DNA of 64,000 bases from Staphylococcus caprae (GCF_002902725.1 NZ_PPRT01000017.1:1-64000); one strand, 5' to 3'. Shown: positions 43,665-54,437, counted from the first letter of the stretch. Numbers and translations are program-made. Notes: generated from the sequence alone by a model not told the origin.

Positions 43665-44831
43665 TTACGCTTCTTTGACAAGTTTAACAATTTTTTGTGC
43701 GCCTTCAGCCATTGTAGCTGCTGGTTCGATTGCTAAACCTGAATCGTTTAAGATTTCTTTACCACGTTCAACATTTGTTCCTTCTAAACGTACTACTAAA
43801 GGTAAAGTTAATTCTACTTCTTTAACTGCTGCTACGATACCTTCTGCGATAACGTCACATTTCATGATTCCACCAAAGATATTTACAAAGATACCTTTAA
43901 CATTGTCATCACCTAAGATGATTTTAAATGCTTCAGTAACTTTTTCTTTAGTAGCACCGCCACCAACGTCTAAGAAGTTAGCTGGATTTCCACCAAAATG
44001 ATTAATAGTATCCATTGTTGCCATAGCTAAACCTGCACCGTTAACCATACAACCAATGTCGCCATCTAAAGCGATATATGATAAATCATATTTAGATGCT
44101 TCAATTTCTTTTGGATCTTCTTCTTCTAAATCACGTAATTCAACGATATCTTTATGTCTGAATAAAGCGTTGTCGTCGAAGTTTAATTTAGCGTCTAGAG
44201 CTAATACTTGTCCATCACCAGTAGTTACTAGTGGGTTAATTTCTACGATAGAGCAATCTTTTTCGATGAACACATTGTATAGTGCAAGTAAGAATTTAGT
44301 TGCTTTACCAATAGATTCTTTAGGAATATTAATGTTGAAAGCAATACGACGTGCTTGATAAGGTGATAAACCTACAACTGGGTCGATTGTTTCTTTGAAG
44401 ATTTTTTCAGGTGTGTTAGCTGCAACCTCTTCGATTTCAGTTCCACCTTCTTCAGATGCCATTAATGTAACTTTGTCTGTTGCACGATCAATTACAAAAC
44501 CAACGTAATATTCTTTTTGAATATCGCAACCTTGTTCGATATATAAGCGTTTAACTTCTTTACCTTCAGGTCCTGTTTGGTGAGTAACTAATTGTTTCCC
44601 TAATAATTCGTTAGCGTAAGTTTCAACTTCAGATAGTGATTTAGCAATTTTTACACCGCCTGCTTTACCTCTACCCCCAGCGTGTATTTGTGCTTTAACC
44701 ACATATACATCTGAATCTAATTCTTTCGCTTTTTCCACCGCTTCTTCAGCAGTGAATGCTACTCGTCCTTCTGGAACTGCTACGCCCATAGAACGAAATA
44801 TTTCTTTACCTTGATACTCGTGGATATTCAT
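43665..44831 (-). CDS. sucC: Succinyl-CoA ligase (ADP-forming) beta subunit
   Basis: The beta subunit (388 aa) has an ATP-grasp N-terminal domain (the [19 protein letters not shown] lysine region near 45-63) and a C-terminal domain with the [14 protein letters not shown] segment. It pairs with SucD. The promoter upstream contains a cre-like site, so catabolite repression by CcpA is likely. Confidence 0.97.
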   Translation of the reverse strand: MNIHEYQGKEIFRSMGVAVPEGRVAFTAEEAVEKAKELDSDVYVVKAQIHAGGRGKAGGVKIAKSLSEVETYANELLGKQLVTHQTGPEGKEVKRLYIEQGCDIQKEYYVGFVIDRATDKVTLMASEEGGTEIEEVAANTPEKIFKETIDPVVGLSPYQARRIAFNINIPKESIGKATKFLLALYNVFIEKDCSIVEINPLVTTGDGQVLALDAKLNFDDNALFRHKDIVELRDLEEEDPKEIEASKYDLSYIALDGDIGCMVNGAGLAMATMDTINHFGGNPANFLDVGGGATKEKVTEAFKIILGDDNVKGIFVNIFGGIMKCDVIAEGIVAAVKEVELTLPLVVRLEGTNVERGKEILNDSGLAIEPAATMAEGAQKIVKLVKEA

Positions 44832-44869
44832 CTTCCATCCTCCTGTTTCTTAGGTTAAGTTCCTTTTTA

Positions 44870-44898
44870 ATTATAAAAAATGAAAGCGCTATTGTAAA
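44870..44898 (-). promoter_or_regulatory. sucCD promoter with embedded cre site
   Basis: TTTACA (-35, 44893-44898), a 17-bp spacer and a perfect TATAAT (-10, 44870-44875) on the minus strand. The spacer carries TGAAAGCGCT (44881-44890), which matches the CcpA cre core TGWAARCGYT, so bound CcpA would block polymerase. Confidence 0.7.
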
Positions 44899-44938
44899 CT
44901 GAAAGACCATATTTTTTGCAATTAATTCAAAATTCAAA

Positions 44939-45721
44939 TTATTTAAACAAAGATTTGATAGGTTCAAAGGATTTACGATGTTCATTTATTACACCATACG
45001 TGTCAATTGCTTCTAAATGTTGTTTTGTACCATAACCTACATTCTTCTCAAATCCATAATCCGGAAAATGGTTAGCCAATGCTTTCATGTAATCATCTCG
45101 ATATTCTTTAGCCATAATGCTTGCTGCAGCAATTGAAACACTTTTAGCATCACCTTTAATTATTGACGTTTGCGGTATGTCATTATCAAGTTTCATTGCA
45201 TCAATAAGCAAATGCGTAGGCTGTTCATCTAATTGATTAATTGCACGTTGCATTGCTACTTGAGTTGCTCGATAAATATTTAGTTCGTCAATCTCTTCTG
45301 AACTTGCAACCCCATATGCATAGCTTAAAACGCCAGCTTTCAAGTCATTGTTCAAAGCTGCACGTTGTTTTGCTGGCACCTTTTTCGAATCATTTAAACC
45401 TAAATAATGATGGTCTTTATTAAGAATTACAGCGCAGGCAACAACGGGACCAGCCAAAGGTCCCCGCCCCACTTCATCAATACCACAAATAAGTGCATTG
45501 CTATCATGATTTAAAATATTATTTTCATATTGAGTCATTTTTTTGTAATTTTCTTCAAGAGTTTGTTGTTTAATCAATTGCTTCTTGCGAGAATCTAAAG
45601 CTTTTTGTACACCTTTTCGGGAATCTTGATGTGCTGAATGTGCTTCTAATTCTTCTAAAGTATAAACTAAAGCAAGCTGTTCCTTTATTTCTTTAATTGT
45701 TTGAGTCATTGTCAACGTCAC
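44939..45721 (-). CDS. rnhB: Ribonuclease HII
   Basis: RNase HII (260 aa) removes ribonucleotides from DNA and RNA-DNA hybrids. The catalytic [18 protein letters not shown] region (Asp-Glu pair) and LLIDAM are intact. An N-terminal extension of about 75 residues before the core is normal for Firmicute RnhB. The start is GTG at 45721, overlapping the rbgA end by 29 bases; an ATG at 45709 is an alternative, and neither has a strong ribosome binding site. Confidence 0.94.
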   Translation of the reverse strand: MTLTMTQTIKEIKEQLALVYTLEELEAHSAHQDSRKGVQKALDSRKKQLIKQQTLEENYKKMTQYENNILNHDSNALICGIDEVGRGPLAGPVVACAVILNKDHHYLGLNDSKKVPAKQRAALNNDLKAGVLSYAYGVASSEEIDELNIYRATQVAMQRAINQLDEQPTHLLIDAMKLDNDIPQTSIIKGDAKSVSIAAASIMAKEYRDDYMKALANHFPDYGFEKNVGYGTKQHLEAIDTYGVINEHRKSFEPIKSLFK

Positions 45722-46577
45722 GCTTCATTTCTTTTAAAATATCGAAACAATAAGTTCCTATTTTAGCATTTCTCGTATCGTTAATAATTAATTCTATGAC
45801 TGATTCATAGTCTACTTCATTCCCTTTTTGAAGAAGGCCTCTACGACGTCCAATTGCATCGAACCATTCTAATATTTCCGCTTCTTTATCAACGTCAATA
45901 TTATAATGTTGCTTTAATCCCTCTAAATCATGCTCGATCATAAAATTTAGACCGTAAATCGCAACTTCATCCAAATGAACAATACTATCTTTAATTGCAC
46001 CCGTTAAACTTAGTTTCTTCCCAACTTCTTCATCTTCAAATTTAGGCCATAATATACCTGGAGTGTCTAAGAGTTGGAGCGATTTACCAACTTTAATCCA
46101 TTGTTGTTGCTTTGTAACACCAGGCTTATTACCTGTTTGTGCAATACTACGATTTGCCAATTTATTAATAAGTGTTGATTTACCAACGTTTGGAATCCCT
46201 ACTATCATTGCACGAATTGCACGGGGTTTAAGTCCTTTTTCTTTTTCACGATCAAATTTTTCTTTCGTAGCTTTAATCGCTTCTGCTTCTACATTTTTTA
46301 AATTTTTACCGTGTTTAGCGTCTACAGCAACAGGATAAAACCCTTGATCTTTAAAATAACTTTCCCATTTCTCTAATTCTTTCAAGTTAGTCATATCTTT
46401 TTTATTTAAAATTACTACTCTCGGTTTTTGTTTTATGACTTCATCAATCATAGGATTTCGTGAACTATATGGTATACGTGCATCTACTAATTCAAATACA
46501 ACATCTACTTTTTTTAATTGTTCACTTACCTCTCTTTTAGCTTTCGCCATGTGTCCTGGGTACCATTGAATTGCCAT
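45693..46577 (-). CDS. rbgA: Ribosome biogenesis GTPase RbgA (YlqF)
   Basis: RbgA (294 aa) is needed for late 50S assembly. Its GTPase domain is circularly permuted: the NKKD (G4) motif near residue 60 precedes GIPNVGKST (G1) and DTPG (G3). The start is ATG at 46577 with AAGGTGA upstream, matching S. aureus; a frame beginning at 46622 adds 15 unsupported residues. It is divergently arranged with the yfhO pair. Confidence 0.96.
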   Translation of the reverse strand: MAIQWYPGHMAKAKREVSEQLKKVDVVFELVDARIPYSSRNPMIDEVIKQKPRVVILNKKDMTNLKELEKWESYFKDQGFYPVAVDAKHGKNLKNVEAEAIKATKEKFDREKEKGLKPRAIRAMIVGIPNVGKSTLINKLANRSIAQTGNKPGVTKQQQWIKVGKSLQLLDTPGILWPKFEDEEVGKKLSLTGAIKDSIVHLDEVAIYGLNFMIEHDLEGLKQHYNIDVDKEAEILEWFDAIGRRRGLLQKGNEVDYESVIELIINDTRNAKIGTYCFDILKEMKRDVDNDSNN

Positions 46578-46853
46578 GTTTGTCACCTTACTTTCTAATT
46601 CTTCTTCAAATATGTAATTCATTTCAACTTAATAATTATACTTTAATTTCAACTCTCGAACCACTTTTAGTGTAACATGCGTTCTTCCCACTTTTTAAAA
46701 TAAATTGCAATATCAATCAACCAAAATTTAAGGTTATGTTAAAAATGAAGAGTCTAAGATACAATCACTTTCATTCACTCAAACAATAACCTACAATTTA
46801 ATTGAAGATTAAGAATAAATGTGTATTGGAAACATCGTATTTAGGAGAAAATA

Positions 46854-49454
46854 ATGAAGAGAATTTTAAGCTATAGTATATTATTTATAATTTTATCTAT
46901 TATTGGACATAGTTACATTATTTTCCGTTTTTATCATGACGGAATATTATCTACTGGACCCAATGATGGCATGGAACAAATGGTACCAATACAAATGTAT
47001 CTGTTTAATCAATGGAGTCAAGGTAATATATTTTATTCTACTAATTTTGGCTTAGGTGGAGACTTTTTTACGGACTTAAGCTATTATTTTTCAACAAATA
47101 TTTTATTTATTATTAATGTTTTAGTCATTCTCTTCTTAAAATTATTTATATCCCTTGATACACACCAAATTATGTTTTGGATGAACAATGCACTAATAAT
47201 ATCTGTAATTAAAGGTGCAATCGCTATGTATTGTACTTATCTTTATGGGAAACATATCACTAAACATAAAGTTTTAAGTATCTTTATTGCGTTTATATTT
47301 GTCGTTTCACCGCTTTACTTTAGATTCTCAGCCTACTGGCCATTCTTTAGTGATGTATTTATTTGGCTGCCATTATTTTTATACGCTATAGAACGTGTAT
47401 TACAACAACGTAAACAAGGATTATTAATAGTCACAATTACACTCATCCTCGTTAATAATTTCTATTTCGCTTATTACTTTTTTATTATTGGCACAGTTTA
47501 TTCGTTTATTCGAATTATCTTTCGACATCCTAATGATATTTCAACGCGCACACAAACTTTTCGGGTGTTACTAATATCTGCACTGCTCGCTTTAGGCAAT
47601 AGTTTGTTTATATTCTTTCATGGGGTTCAAAGTTTTATGAATAATAGACGCGTCTCTTTTTCAGGTCATGTTCCTTTATTTGAAAAATTAAATATAAACA
47701 CAAATATATTTTTCGATAATTATCTTATCGTTATACTTTTCATAACAATTCAAGGGATTTTAACATTTAGATTATATAGACATTTCTATTATCGTTTGTT
47801 TGCAATTATAACAGTCATCCTTATCATTTTTACATTTATACCTTTTATTGACCAAGTGTTTAATGGTTTTTCAGCACCACAAAAAAGATGGCATTTTATT
47901 TTAGCTTTTTCATCGTCCATCTTAGTTGGATTATTTATTAAATACTTTCGAACTGTCAGTATTAAATCATATATTCTAACAAGTTTGATATCTCAGTTTG
48001 TCATATATGTGAGCGCCTACTGCTATCATAAATATTTACCATGGTTAATTCTTGTTCCTATTGTTTCAATGATTGGATTGTTAATTTTACTTTTAAAGGA
48101 AAGAAAGGTACGCATTCAACTTACATACATTTATATGATTTCTATTATCGCGTTAAGTATGATGGTGAGCTTTGTTTTCATTAAAAATCAAATTTACTTT
48201 GAAGACCATCAAAATCGCGCAAATACATTTTATGCAAATTCTAGTCTATATAGTTCTGAATTACAGAGGGCTTTAGTAAAAGAAATGAAAGATAATAAAA
48301 AAGAAGATGAACGTATAGATTGGCGCGTAAACGAACAAGATAATACACCTATGTATCAAAATTTCAAAGGGTTGAGCCTTTACTCAAGTATATTTCATCA
48401 TAATATTTTAGATTATTACTACGATAGTCTAAAAATTAACTTGGCTGAAGAATCGTTAAGTCGCTATCAATCAACGAATGGTAGACAAAATATTGATAGT
48501 TTATTCTCTATAAAATATCTTATGTTAAAAAATTACCAAAATAACGTACCTAGTTATTTCAAAAGGATTAAAACGAGTGGACAGTACAACATTTATGAAA
48601 ATCAACTCAATTTACCAAGTGTAAAAGTGACAAATCGTCTTTATAATAGTAAAAATCTTAAAACGCCTCTTGATCGTGAGCATGCGATGCTTAAAGGTGC
48701 AGTCGTTGATTCAAAAGGTGAAAACTTTGAATCTCACACGCCAAATTTACTAAATGATGCACATATAACAACTAAAAATATAACTAAAGTGAGTCGCAAC
48801 ACCATTAAAGTAAATCGTGAGATGGGTTCAATCAATATTCATTTGCCTAAAAAGCTTCGTAAACAATATAAAGATTTCTATTTAACTGCTTATATTAAAA
48901 GAGGCAATCCAGATAGTAATTACACAGTAAATGTTAATCAGTACTTGAATAATCGTCTTTATAATGATTCCGTTTATCGAATTGGTGTGGATACTCAACT
49001 TTATAGAACGCAACCTGATAAAAACGGTGATATTAATATTCAATTATCTCCTAAAGGGGCATTTAACTTTAAACTGTTAAATCTAACTGGTGAAAATTAT
49101 AAAACACTCAAAGACATACACCATAAAGCAAATTTCGATATGAATTATAAGGACATTAAAAATGGCATCAAAGTCCAACTCGGCAATCATCCTAAAGGGC
49201 TAGCTACGATTAATATTCCATACCGAGATGGTATGCGTGCATATATCAATGGTCACAAAGTAGATGTCAAAAAAGTAAATTATATGATGACTGGTGTTCC
49301 AGTAAATAAAAATGATAAAACAATTATCATTAAATACGAGCCACCGTTTTTGAAAATAATGATATTCATTTCATTTATAAGTATCATTTTTAGTATGATA
49401 TATGTAAGAAAATCGAATTCACCAAAAAGAAAGATGAGGATTCGCCGTGATTAA
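46854..49454 (+). CDS. yfhO: YfhO-family multi-spanning membrane protein, first paralogue
   Basis: An 866-residue membrane protein with about a dozen hydrophobic segments in the first 450 residues. A large, probably extracellular domain (about 460-825) and one last membrane helix follow, then a basic tail. The first outer loop has a GPNDGMEQM motif, where GT-C glycosyltransferases keep a catalytic acid. YfhO proteins act with CsbB and GtcA in sugar decoration of lipoteichoic acid in Bacillus and S. aureus. The start has AGGAG upstream. It is one of only two plus-strand genes in the window. Confidence 0.8.
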   Translation: MKRILSYSILFIILSIIGHSYIIFRFYHDGILSTGPNDGMEQMVPIQMYLFNQWSQGNIFYSTNFGLGGDFFTDLSYYFSTNILFIINVLVILFLKLFISLDTHQIMFWMNNALIISVIKGAIAMYCTYLYGKHITKHKVLSIFIAFIFVVSPLYFRFSAYWPFFSDVFIWLPLFLYAIERVLQQRKQGLLIVTITLILVNNFYFAYYFFIIGTVYSFIRIIFRHPNDISTRTQTFRVLLISALLALGNSLFIFFHGVQSFMNNRRVSFSGHVPLFEKLNINTNIFFDNYLIVILFITIQGILTFRLYRHFYYRLFAIITVILIIFTFIPFIDQVFNGFSAPQKRWHFILAFSSSILVGLFIKYFRTVSIKSYILTSLISQFVIYVSAYCYHKYLPWLILVPIVSMIGLLILLLKERKVRIQLTYIYMISIIALSMMVSFVFIKNQIYFEDHQNRANTFYANSSLYSSELQRALVKEMKDNKKEDERIDWRVNEQDNTPMYQNFKGLSLYSSIFHHNILDYYYDSLKINLAEESLSRYQSTNGRQNIDSLFSIKYLMLKNYQNNVPSYFKRIKTSGQYNIYENQLNLPSVKVTNRLYNSKNLKTPLDREHAMLKGAVVDSKGENFESHTPNLLNDAHITTKNITKVSRNTIKVNREMGSINIHLPKKLRKQYKDFYLTAYIKRGNPDSNYTVNVNQYLNNRLYNDSVYRIGVDTQLYRTQPDKNGDINIQLSPKGAFNFKLLNLTGENYKTLKDIHHKANFDMNYKDIKNGIKVQLGNHPKGLATINIPYRDGMRAYINGHKVDVKKVNYMMTGVPVNKNDKTIIIKYEPPFLKIMIFISFISIIFSMIYVRKSNSPKRKMRIRRD

Positions 49455-52056
49455 AAAATTATGGGAAACACCAATAAAACAATTTTGTTCAATATTAATA
49501 CTCAGTTGTATACTTTCTCTTATACTATACCTACCATTTATTTATGAATATATAACTAAGGGCGTCATATTTAGTGGTAATGGTGATGGCTTTAGACAAA
49601 TGATGCCCTTTCAAATGTATCTTTATGAACATTTCACTTCTCTTAAAGGCTTTTATGATGCATCTTTTGGTCTAGGTGGAGATTATGTTAAATCACTGGC
49701 ATATTATTATTCCATGTCACCACTCATGTGGATTAATTTCGGATGTATTTGGGTGCTAGAACATTCATTACACCTTAATCCTCATGACATTAGTTTCTGG
49801 CCTACTAACCAACTCGTTATGGCATACATACGCACAGTTGTAGCACTTATTTTTAGTTTTTATTTATTTAATTATTTAAAATTCAAACCCACATCAATGT
49901 GTATTGCTACAATTCTATATGGTATGTCCACAGTTATGGCTTATTATAATTTTACATGGTCATTTTACGGCAACTTACTGATTATGTTACCTATGTCAAT
50001 TTGGGCTATGGAACGTTTCTTTAAAGAACGCAAAATAGGATGGTTTATTTTTGCGATTGCATATACTCTATTTACCAACTTCTATTTTAGTTATTACGAA
50101 GCGGTCGTATTAGGATTTTATTTCATTTATCGACTTATTGCAGTACATCCAAAAGATATTGTTAATCGTTGGCAGAAATTTTACATATTAGTTGTAGCTA
50201 CTGTATTAAGTGTGTTAACAAGTATTTTTGGTTTATATACTGGCGTTTCTTCATTTTTAAATAATGATAGATCTCAGAATCCTAAATTTGGTATTACCTT
50301 TCTAACCAATTTATTTGAAAAAAATTACAATATATTTACTGATGGTTTCTACATCACCATTTCAATTATTACTATAATAGCTTTATTCTCATTTAAGTTA
50401 TATCAACACTATTACTATAAACTCTTTGCAATAGCGACTTGGATCCTTTTAATCGGCTCTTTATCACAATGGTTTGATAGTGCTTTTAATGGCTTTTCAT
50501 TACCGCAAAGACGATGGGTTTACTTTTTAGCATTATCATCAGGCGCTTTAATTGCACTTTTCATACAACATTTAAGCGAATTATCTATTAAAAAATATTT
50601 AATCATAGCCCTACCATTGTTTATTTATAGTTGCATTTACATAATTATTACTGAGCGTTCGGTCAACTGGATGTATATCGCACTAATGATAATGATACTT
50701 CTTGGATTATTAATTAAACGAAAATCTTTATTAAGGAGAAAATCTATTTCAATAATATTAGTGCTATTATTTTTAGCACAACAAATTACCATGGTACATG
50801 ATGCTAAAAAAATAACTATTGAACCTTATCAATCAGAGTTTAAAACAATTAGTGATTCATCATATAGAAGTAAAGTATTGAATCGTAAAATTAATCAAAT
50901 GACAAAAAGTAGTCATGACCCTTCAAAAAGATTAGATTACTTTTCATATTATGCTTTGAATTCCCCGTTTATTTATCACTACAACGGAACATCTTTATAT
51001 TCAAGCATATTTGACGGTAGTATTTTAAATTATTACGATAACACGATGCAAATCAATATGCCTGCTGATAAAAACAGTACGTATCGTTATTTAGGTAATC
51101 GAGCTAATTTAATGGCATTATGGGACGTACAAGATAGACTTAGACATCCTAATGATTTAAATATGCCTTTTGGCTTTAAAAAGAAAGCGCTTATCAAAGA
51201 TGGGAAAGATCAATGGATTCATTCAAAGAATACAATTCAATATCCTAGCGCTCACATAACCAATAAAATTTATAATGCTAATGATTTAAAATCACCATTA
51301 GACAGAGAACAAGCCATGCTTCAAGGTGTGGTATTCAATAATAATAAGCGCGCAAATACCACGTTTAGTCCTAACAAAAATCTATTAAATGATGCTCAAC
51401 TACAACTCAAAGATTCCAAATGGGAGAAGAAAAATCAGCTAAACGTAGATAAAAATAATGGTGGCGTTCAACTCATTTTGCCCCAATCCTTAACTAAAAA
51501 ATATAAAGATATGTATATCGAAATGGATGTTGAACTGCTCACTCCTGATAAAGAACATAGTGTCGGCGTGAATGAATATACACAAAATAGAAATGCACTT
51601 TCATATAAATATCGACGCTTCGTCACACCTGTAACAATGCGGGTTAAAGCTTCAGACAAACTTAACATTCATATGTCTAAAGGCATTTACAGATTTAAAG
51701 TTAAAGGTATTTATGGTGAAAATTATCAAACGCTTAGAAAGGCCTCACATGATTTAAAACGTGTTAAGGTGAAAAAAGAAAGAAATGGCTATACGATGAC
51801 TAAAAATAAAAATGATAGTGGATATATCGTTCTTCCGATTGCTTACGCAAAAGGTATGAAAGCGAAAGCAGGAAATCAATCTATAACGGTAAAACAAGCG
51901 AACGGTATCATGACTGCTATTCCAGCTAAAGCTGGTCAATCAACAATAAGATTGACTTACACACCGCCACATTTTTATTTATTAATTATCTTAAGCGTAA
52001 TTGGAATTCTATTAAGTATCATTTTTGCTCGAATAATAAAGAAAGATAAAATTTAA
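49447..52056 (+). CDS. YfhO-family multi-spanning membrane protein, second paralogue
   Basis: An 869-residue paralogue of the preceding protein, sharing GNGDGFRQM, NGFSLPQRRW, GTSLYSSIFDGSILNYY and LKSPLDREQAML with its neighbour. It starts at a GTG that overlaps the upstream stop by eight bases, with a GAGG ribosome binding site, so translation is coupled. The pair may be two GT-C enzymes for different sugars or polymers, or one may be an inactive partner. The sequence alone does not decide. Confidence 0.8.
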   Translation: MIKKLWETPIKQFCSILILSCILSLILYLPFIYEYITKGVIFSGNGDGFRQMMPFQMYLYEHFTSLKGFYDASFGLGGDYVKSLAYYYSMSPLMWINFGCIWVLEHSLHLNPHDISFWPTNQLVMAYIRTVVALIFSFYLFNYLKFKPTSMCIATILYGMSTVMAYYNFTWSFYGNLLIMLPMSIWAMERFFKERKIGWFIFAIAYTLFTNFYFSYYEAVVLGFYFIYRLIAVHPKDIVNRWQKFYILVVATVLSVLTSIFGLYTGVSSFLNNDRSQNPKFGITFLTNLFEKNYNIFTDGFYITISIITIIALFSFKLYQHYYYKLFAIATWILLIGSLSQWFDSAFNGFSLPQRRWVYFLALSSGALIALFIQHLSELSIKKYLIIALPLFIYSCIYIIITERSVNWMYIALMIMILLGLLIKRKSLLRRKSISIILVLLFLAQQITMVHDAKKITIEPYQSEFKTISDSSYRSKVLNRKINQMTKSSHDPSKRLDYFSYYALNSPFIYHYNGTSLYSSIFDGSILNYYDNTMQINMPADKNSTYRYLGNRANLMALWDVQDRLRHPNDLNMPFGFKKKALIKDGKDQWIHSKNTIQYPSAHITNKIYNANDLKSPLDREQAMLQGVVFNNNKRANTTFSPNKNLLNDAQLQLKDSKWEKKNQLNVDKNNGGVQLILPQSLTKKYKDMYIEMDVELLTPDKEHSVGVNEYTQNRNALSYKYRRFVTPVTMRVKASDKLNIHMSKGIYRFKVKGIYGENYQTLRKASHDLKRVKVKKERNGYTMTKNKNDSGYIVLPIAYAKGMKAKAGNQSITVKQANGIMTAIPAKAGQSTIRLTYTPPHFYLLIILSVIGILLSIIFARIIKKDKI

Positions 52057-52067
52057 TAATTATGATT

Positions 52068-52110
52068 AACACTGCGTTGACTTTAAAAAGTCGACGTTGT
52101 GTTTTATTTA
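52068..52110 (+). terminator. Terminator after the yfhO pair
   Basis: AACAC (52068-52072) pairs with GTGTT (52099-52103). An inner 10-bp stem GCGTTGACTT/AAGTCGACGT extends it, then TTATTTA on the plus strand. It blocks the plus transcript before the convergent rplS. Confidence 0.85.
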
Positions 52111-52140
52111 TAAAACTTTGTCAGCAATTAACATTCAAAC

Positions 52141-52189
52141 GAAACAAAAAAGCTTTCAAACACCTTTGATTAAGATGTTTGAAAGCTTT
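52141..52189 (-). terminator. Terminator after rplS
   Basis: A perfect 14-bp stem (52176-52189 against 52149-52162, AAAGCTTTCAAACA and its complement) is followed by TTTTGTTT on the minus strand. It is one of the longest perfect stems in the window. Confidence 0.9.
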
Positions 52190-52241
52190 ATCTTTATTAC
52201 AAGTTACAGATAACTTGTGTTGAAAATGTCGAGTTTGCTGA

Positions 52242-52592
52242 TTAACGAATTTCTTGGATTCTAGCAGCTTTACCACGTAAACTACGTAAGTAGTATAATT
52301 TAGCACGACGTACTTTACCGCGACGTTTAACTTCGATTTTTTCGATTTTTGGAGTGTGTAATGGGAATGTTCTTTCCACACCTACACCTGAAGAAATTTT
52401 ACGAACTGTGAAAGTTTCAGAAATTCCTCCACCACGGCGTTTAATTACAACACCTTCGAAGACTTGGATACGTTCACGTGAACCCTCTACGATACGAACG
52501 TGTACACGTAAAGTGTCACCAGAACGGAAAGTAGGTAAGTCAGTACGTAATTGTGATTTAGTTACTGCTTCGATTAACTTATGATTACTCAT
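52242..52592 (-). CDS. rplS: 50S ribosomal protein L19
   Basis: L19 (116 aa) sits at the subunit interface. The [28 protein letters not shown] segment and the basic C-terminus ([18 protein letters not shown]) are diagnostic. It follows trmD, completing rpsP-rimM-trmD-rplS, and appears to have its own promoter overlapping the trmD end. Confidence 0.97.
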
Positions 52593-52681
52593 TATAAATT
52601 CTCTCCTTCAACCTATGTTCTTGCCTAGACAAATGTATAGCAGCGGATCATAGTGATTTTAGTGTTTTTTCACACTTAAAT
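52593..52681 (-). promoter_or_regulatory. rplS leader, possible L19 autoregulatory element
   Basis: The leader is about 85 nt and folds a small AGTGT-GAAAAA-ACACT hairpin near its 5' end. Rfam lists an L19 leader family in Firmicutes; I cannot test the match here. Confidence 0.35.
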
Positions 52682-52682
52682 T

Positions 52683-52711
52683 ATGTTAGCATAACGCTAA
52701 TTGTTTTTCAA
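52683..52711 (-). promoter_or_regulatory. Promoter of rplS inside the trmD end
   Basis: TTGAAA (-35, 52706-52711), a 17-bp spacer and TAACAT (-10, 52683-52688), with TGC just upstream as an extended element, on the minus strand. The -35 lies in the last codons of trmD. Confidence 0.5.
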
Positions 52712-53434
52712 TTGCTTTTTATATGTTTCTAAAATTTCTTTATCATTATTAGTAAGCTCATATTTTTCTAATAAATCTGGACGTTTCTCATAAGTACGAA
52801 TTAATTTCTGTTTATGTCGCCACTCCTCAATATGTGCATGATTTCCGGATAATAAGACATCCGGCACTTTCATTTCTTTATATTCTCTTGGTCTTGTATA
52901 TTGTGGAAATTCTAATAATCCATCTGAAAATGAATCATCTTGATGAGAAGCTTCATTACCTAAAACCCCTGGAATAAGACGAACAATCGCATCAGTCATA
53001 GTCATTGCAGGCAATTCTCCACCTGTAAGCACATAATCTCCCATAGAAATTTCATCAGTAACAAGATGCTCTCTGATACGTTCATCGTACCCTTCATAAT
53101 GACCACAAATAAATACAATATGTTGGGCTTCACTCAACTCCTGCGCGATCTCTTGAGTGAAAGGCCGACCTTGAGGACACATCAATATCACACGTGTATT
53201 TTCATCTCTTTTCAAATCTTGCATAGCATTAAAAACAGGTTCAGGTTTTAACACCATTCCTTGACCTCCACCAAATGGATAGTCATCAACCTGATTATGT
53301 TTGTTAACTGAATAATCTCGAAAATTAATAGTATTTACGTCAATAATCTCTTTATCTTGAGCTCGCTTTAAAATTGAATGGTTTAAAACGCCCTCAAACA
53401 TCTCTGGAAACAACGTTAAATAATCGATTTTCAT
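52697..53434 (-). CDS. trmD: tRNA (guanine(37)-N1)-methyltransferase
   Basis: TrmD (245 aa, equal to S. aureus) methylates G37 next to the anticodon and prevents frameshifting. The SPOUT trefoil-knot region ([25 protein letters not shown]) and the N-terminal [16 protein letters not shown] loop are intact. It overlaps the rimM stop by one base. Confidence 0.97.
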   Translation of the reverse strand: MKIDYLTLFPEMFEGVLNHSILKRAQDKEIIDVNTINFRDYSVNKHNQVDDYPFGGGQGMVLKPEPVFNAMQDLKRDENTRVILMCPQGRPFTQEIAQELSEAQHIVFICGHYEGYDERIREHLVTDEISMGDYVLTGGELPAMTMTDAIVRLIPGVLGNEASHQDDSFSDGLLEFPQYTRPREYKEMKVPDVLLSGNHAHIEEWRHKQKLIRTYEKRPDLLEKYELTNNDKEILETYKKQLKNN

Positions 53435-53937
53435 TAATCTAGCAATCCTTCCATAGGCGTAATTCTAATTGATTTCCCTTCCACATCAATGTCTTTTACA
53501 ACATCTTCAATATAAGGAATGAGATATTCTTTATCACCTTTAACGACCCACACATCATTTGCGCCTGTTTCGAAAATATTAATTACTCGTCCAATTGGCG
53601 TGTTGTTATCATCAAAAACTGTGCAACCGATAATATCAGAATAGTAATATTCATGTTCATCTAATTCGATATCCTCATGGTCACGTTCTTGATACAAATA
53701 ATCCCCTTTTAGATGTTCAATGTCGTTAATATTATTAATTCCTTCAAACTTCAACATGTGAAATCCCTTATGTATACGGTAAGAAGCTATAGTATATTGG
53801 ATATCGTTATTATTATGTTTAACAATTAAATTTTCGCCAGGTTGAAATCGCGTTGCAGTGAAATCTGAGTTTGATTTTACTTTAACTTCGCCTTTAATAC
53901 CATGCGTATTTACGATTTGGCCTACTTCTACTTCCAT
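53434..53937 (-). CDS. rimM: Ribosome maturation factor RimM
   Basis: RimM (167 aa) binds S19 in the 30S head during assembly. The N-terminal domain begins [17 protein letters not shown]; the C-terminal PRC-barrel has [18 protein letters not shown] and [13 protein letters not shown]. It overlaps trmD by one base and follows rpsP behind a terminator. Confidence 0.96.
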   Translation of the reverse strand: MEVEVGQIVNTHGIKGEVKVKSNSDFTATRFQPGENLIVKHNNNDIQYTIASYRIHKGFHMLKFEGINNINDIEHLKGDYLYQERDHEDIELDEHEYYYSDIIGCTVFDDNNTPIGRVINIFETGANDVWVVKGDKEYLIPYIEDVVKDIDVEGKSIRITPMEGLLD

Positions 53938-54019
53938 CTAACGCCCCTCCTAGTCGATTGATCTCTAGTTTTTTTCGAAAATGAATCAAATATATTCTAA
54001 CATGTTAGTGTTGATTTAT

Positions 54020-54046
54020 TAAAAAAGGACGCCATCATTGGCGTCC
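54020..54046 (-). terminator. Terminator after rpsP
   Basis: A perfect 8-bp GC-rich stem GGACGCCA/TGGCGTCC (54039-54046 and 54027-54034) with a 4-base loop and six T on the minus strand. It lies between rpsP and rimM and should lower rimM-trmD expression relative to rpsP. Confidence 0.92.
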
Positions 54047-54061
54047 ACAAACATAAGCTAA

Positions 54062-54337
54062 TTATTTAGCATTTTTTTGTTCATCGAATTTTTTCAAAAT
54101 ACCTTCTCTTGATAAGATATTGTGAACTGTATCAGTTGGTTTAGCACCGTCATGTAACCATTTTAAAGCTAACTCTTCATCGATTTTAACTTCTGGTGCA
54201 TTAACGTGTGCTGGATTATAAGTACCTAATTGCTCGATGATACGACCATCACGTGGTGAACGTGCATCTGCAACTACGATACGATAGAATGGGTTTCTTT
54301 TAGAACCTAAACGTGTTAAACGAATTTTAACTGCCAT
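54062..54337 (-). CDS. rpsP: 30S ribosomal protein S16
   Basis: S16 (91 aa) stabilises the 16S 5' and central domains. The [32 protein letters not shown] opening is diagnostic. A good promoter (54387-54415) lies 50-80 bases upstream, so it is expressed separately from ffh, which is followed by a long repeat region and a terminator. Confidence 0.97.
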   Translation of the reverse strand: MAVKIRLTRLGSKRNPFYRIVVADARSPRDGRIIEQLGTYNPAHVNAPEVKIDEELALKWLHDGAKPTDTVHNILSREGILKKFDEQKNAK

Positions 54338-54386
54338 TTAAATTACTCTCCTTTATGTTTTATCATTTTATTTTCTACAAGAATAA

Positions 54387-54415
54387 ATAATAACAGTTAC
54401 ACAAATGTTTGTAAA
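54387..54415 (-). promoter_or_regulatory. Promoter of rpsP-rimM-trmD
   Basis: TTTACA (-35, 54410-54415), a 17-bp spacer and TATTAT (-10, 54387-54392), with TGT as an extended -10, on the minus strand. Confidence 0.7.
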
Positions 54416-54437
54416 GACTTTTTTCTTTACCTAAAGC

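Noticed and set aside
43594-44001. 135-aa plus-strand frame opposite sucC/sucD
   Set aside because: A shadow of highly conserved coding DNA with no promoter or ribosome binding site.
52121-52381. 86-aa minus-strand frame overlapping rplS and its terminator
   Set aside because: It runs through the rplS terminator hairpin and overlaps the L19 gene out of phase; its composition is unlike a real protein.
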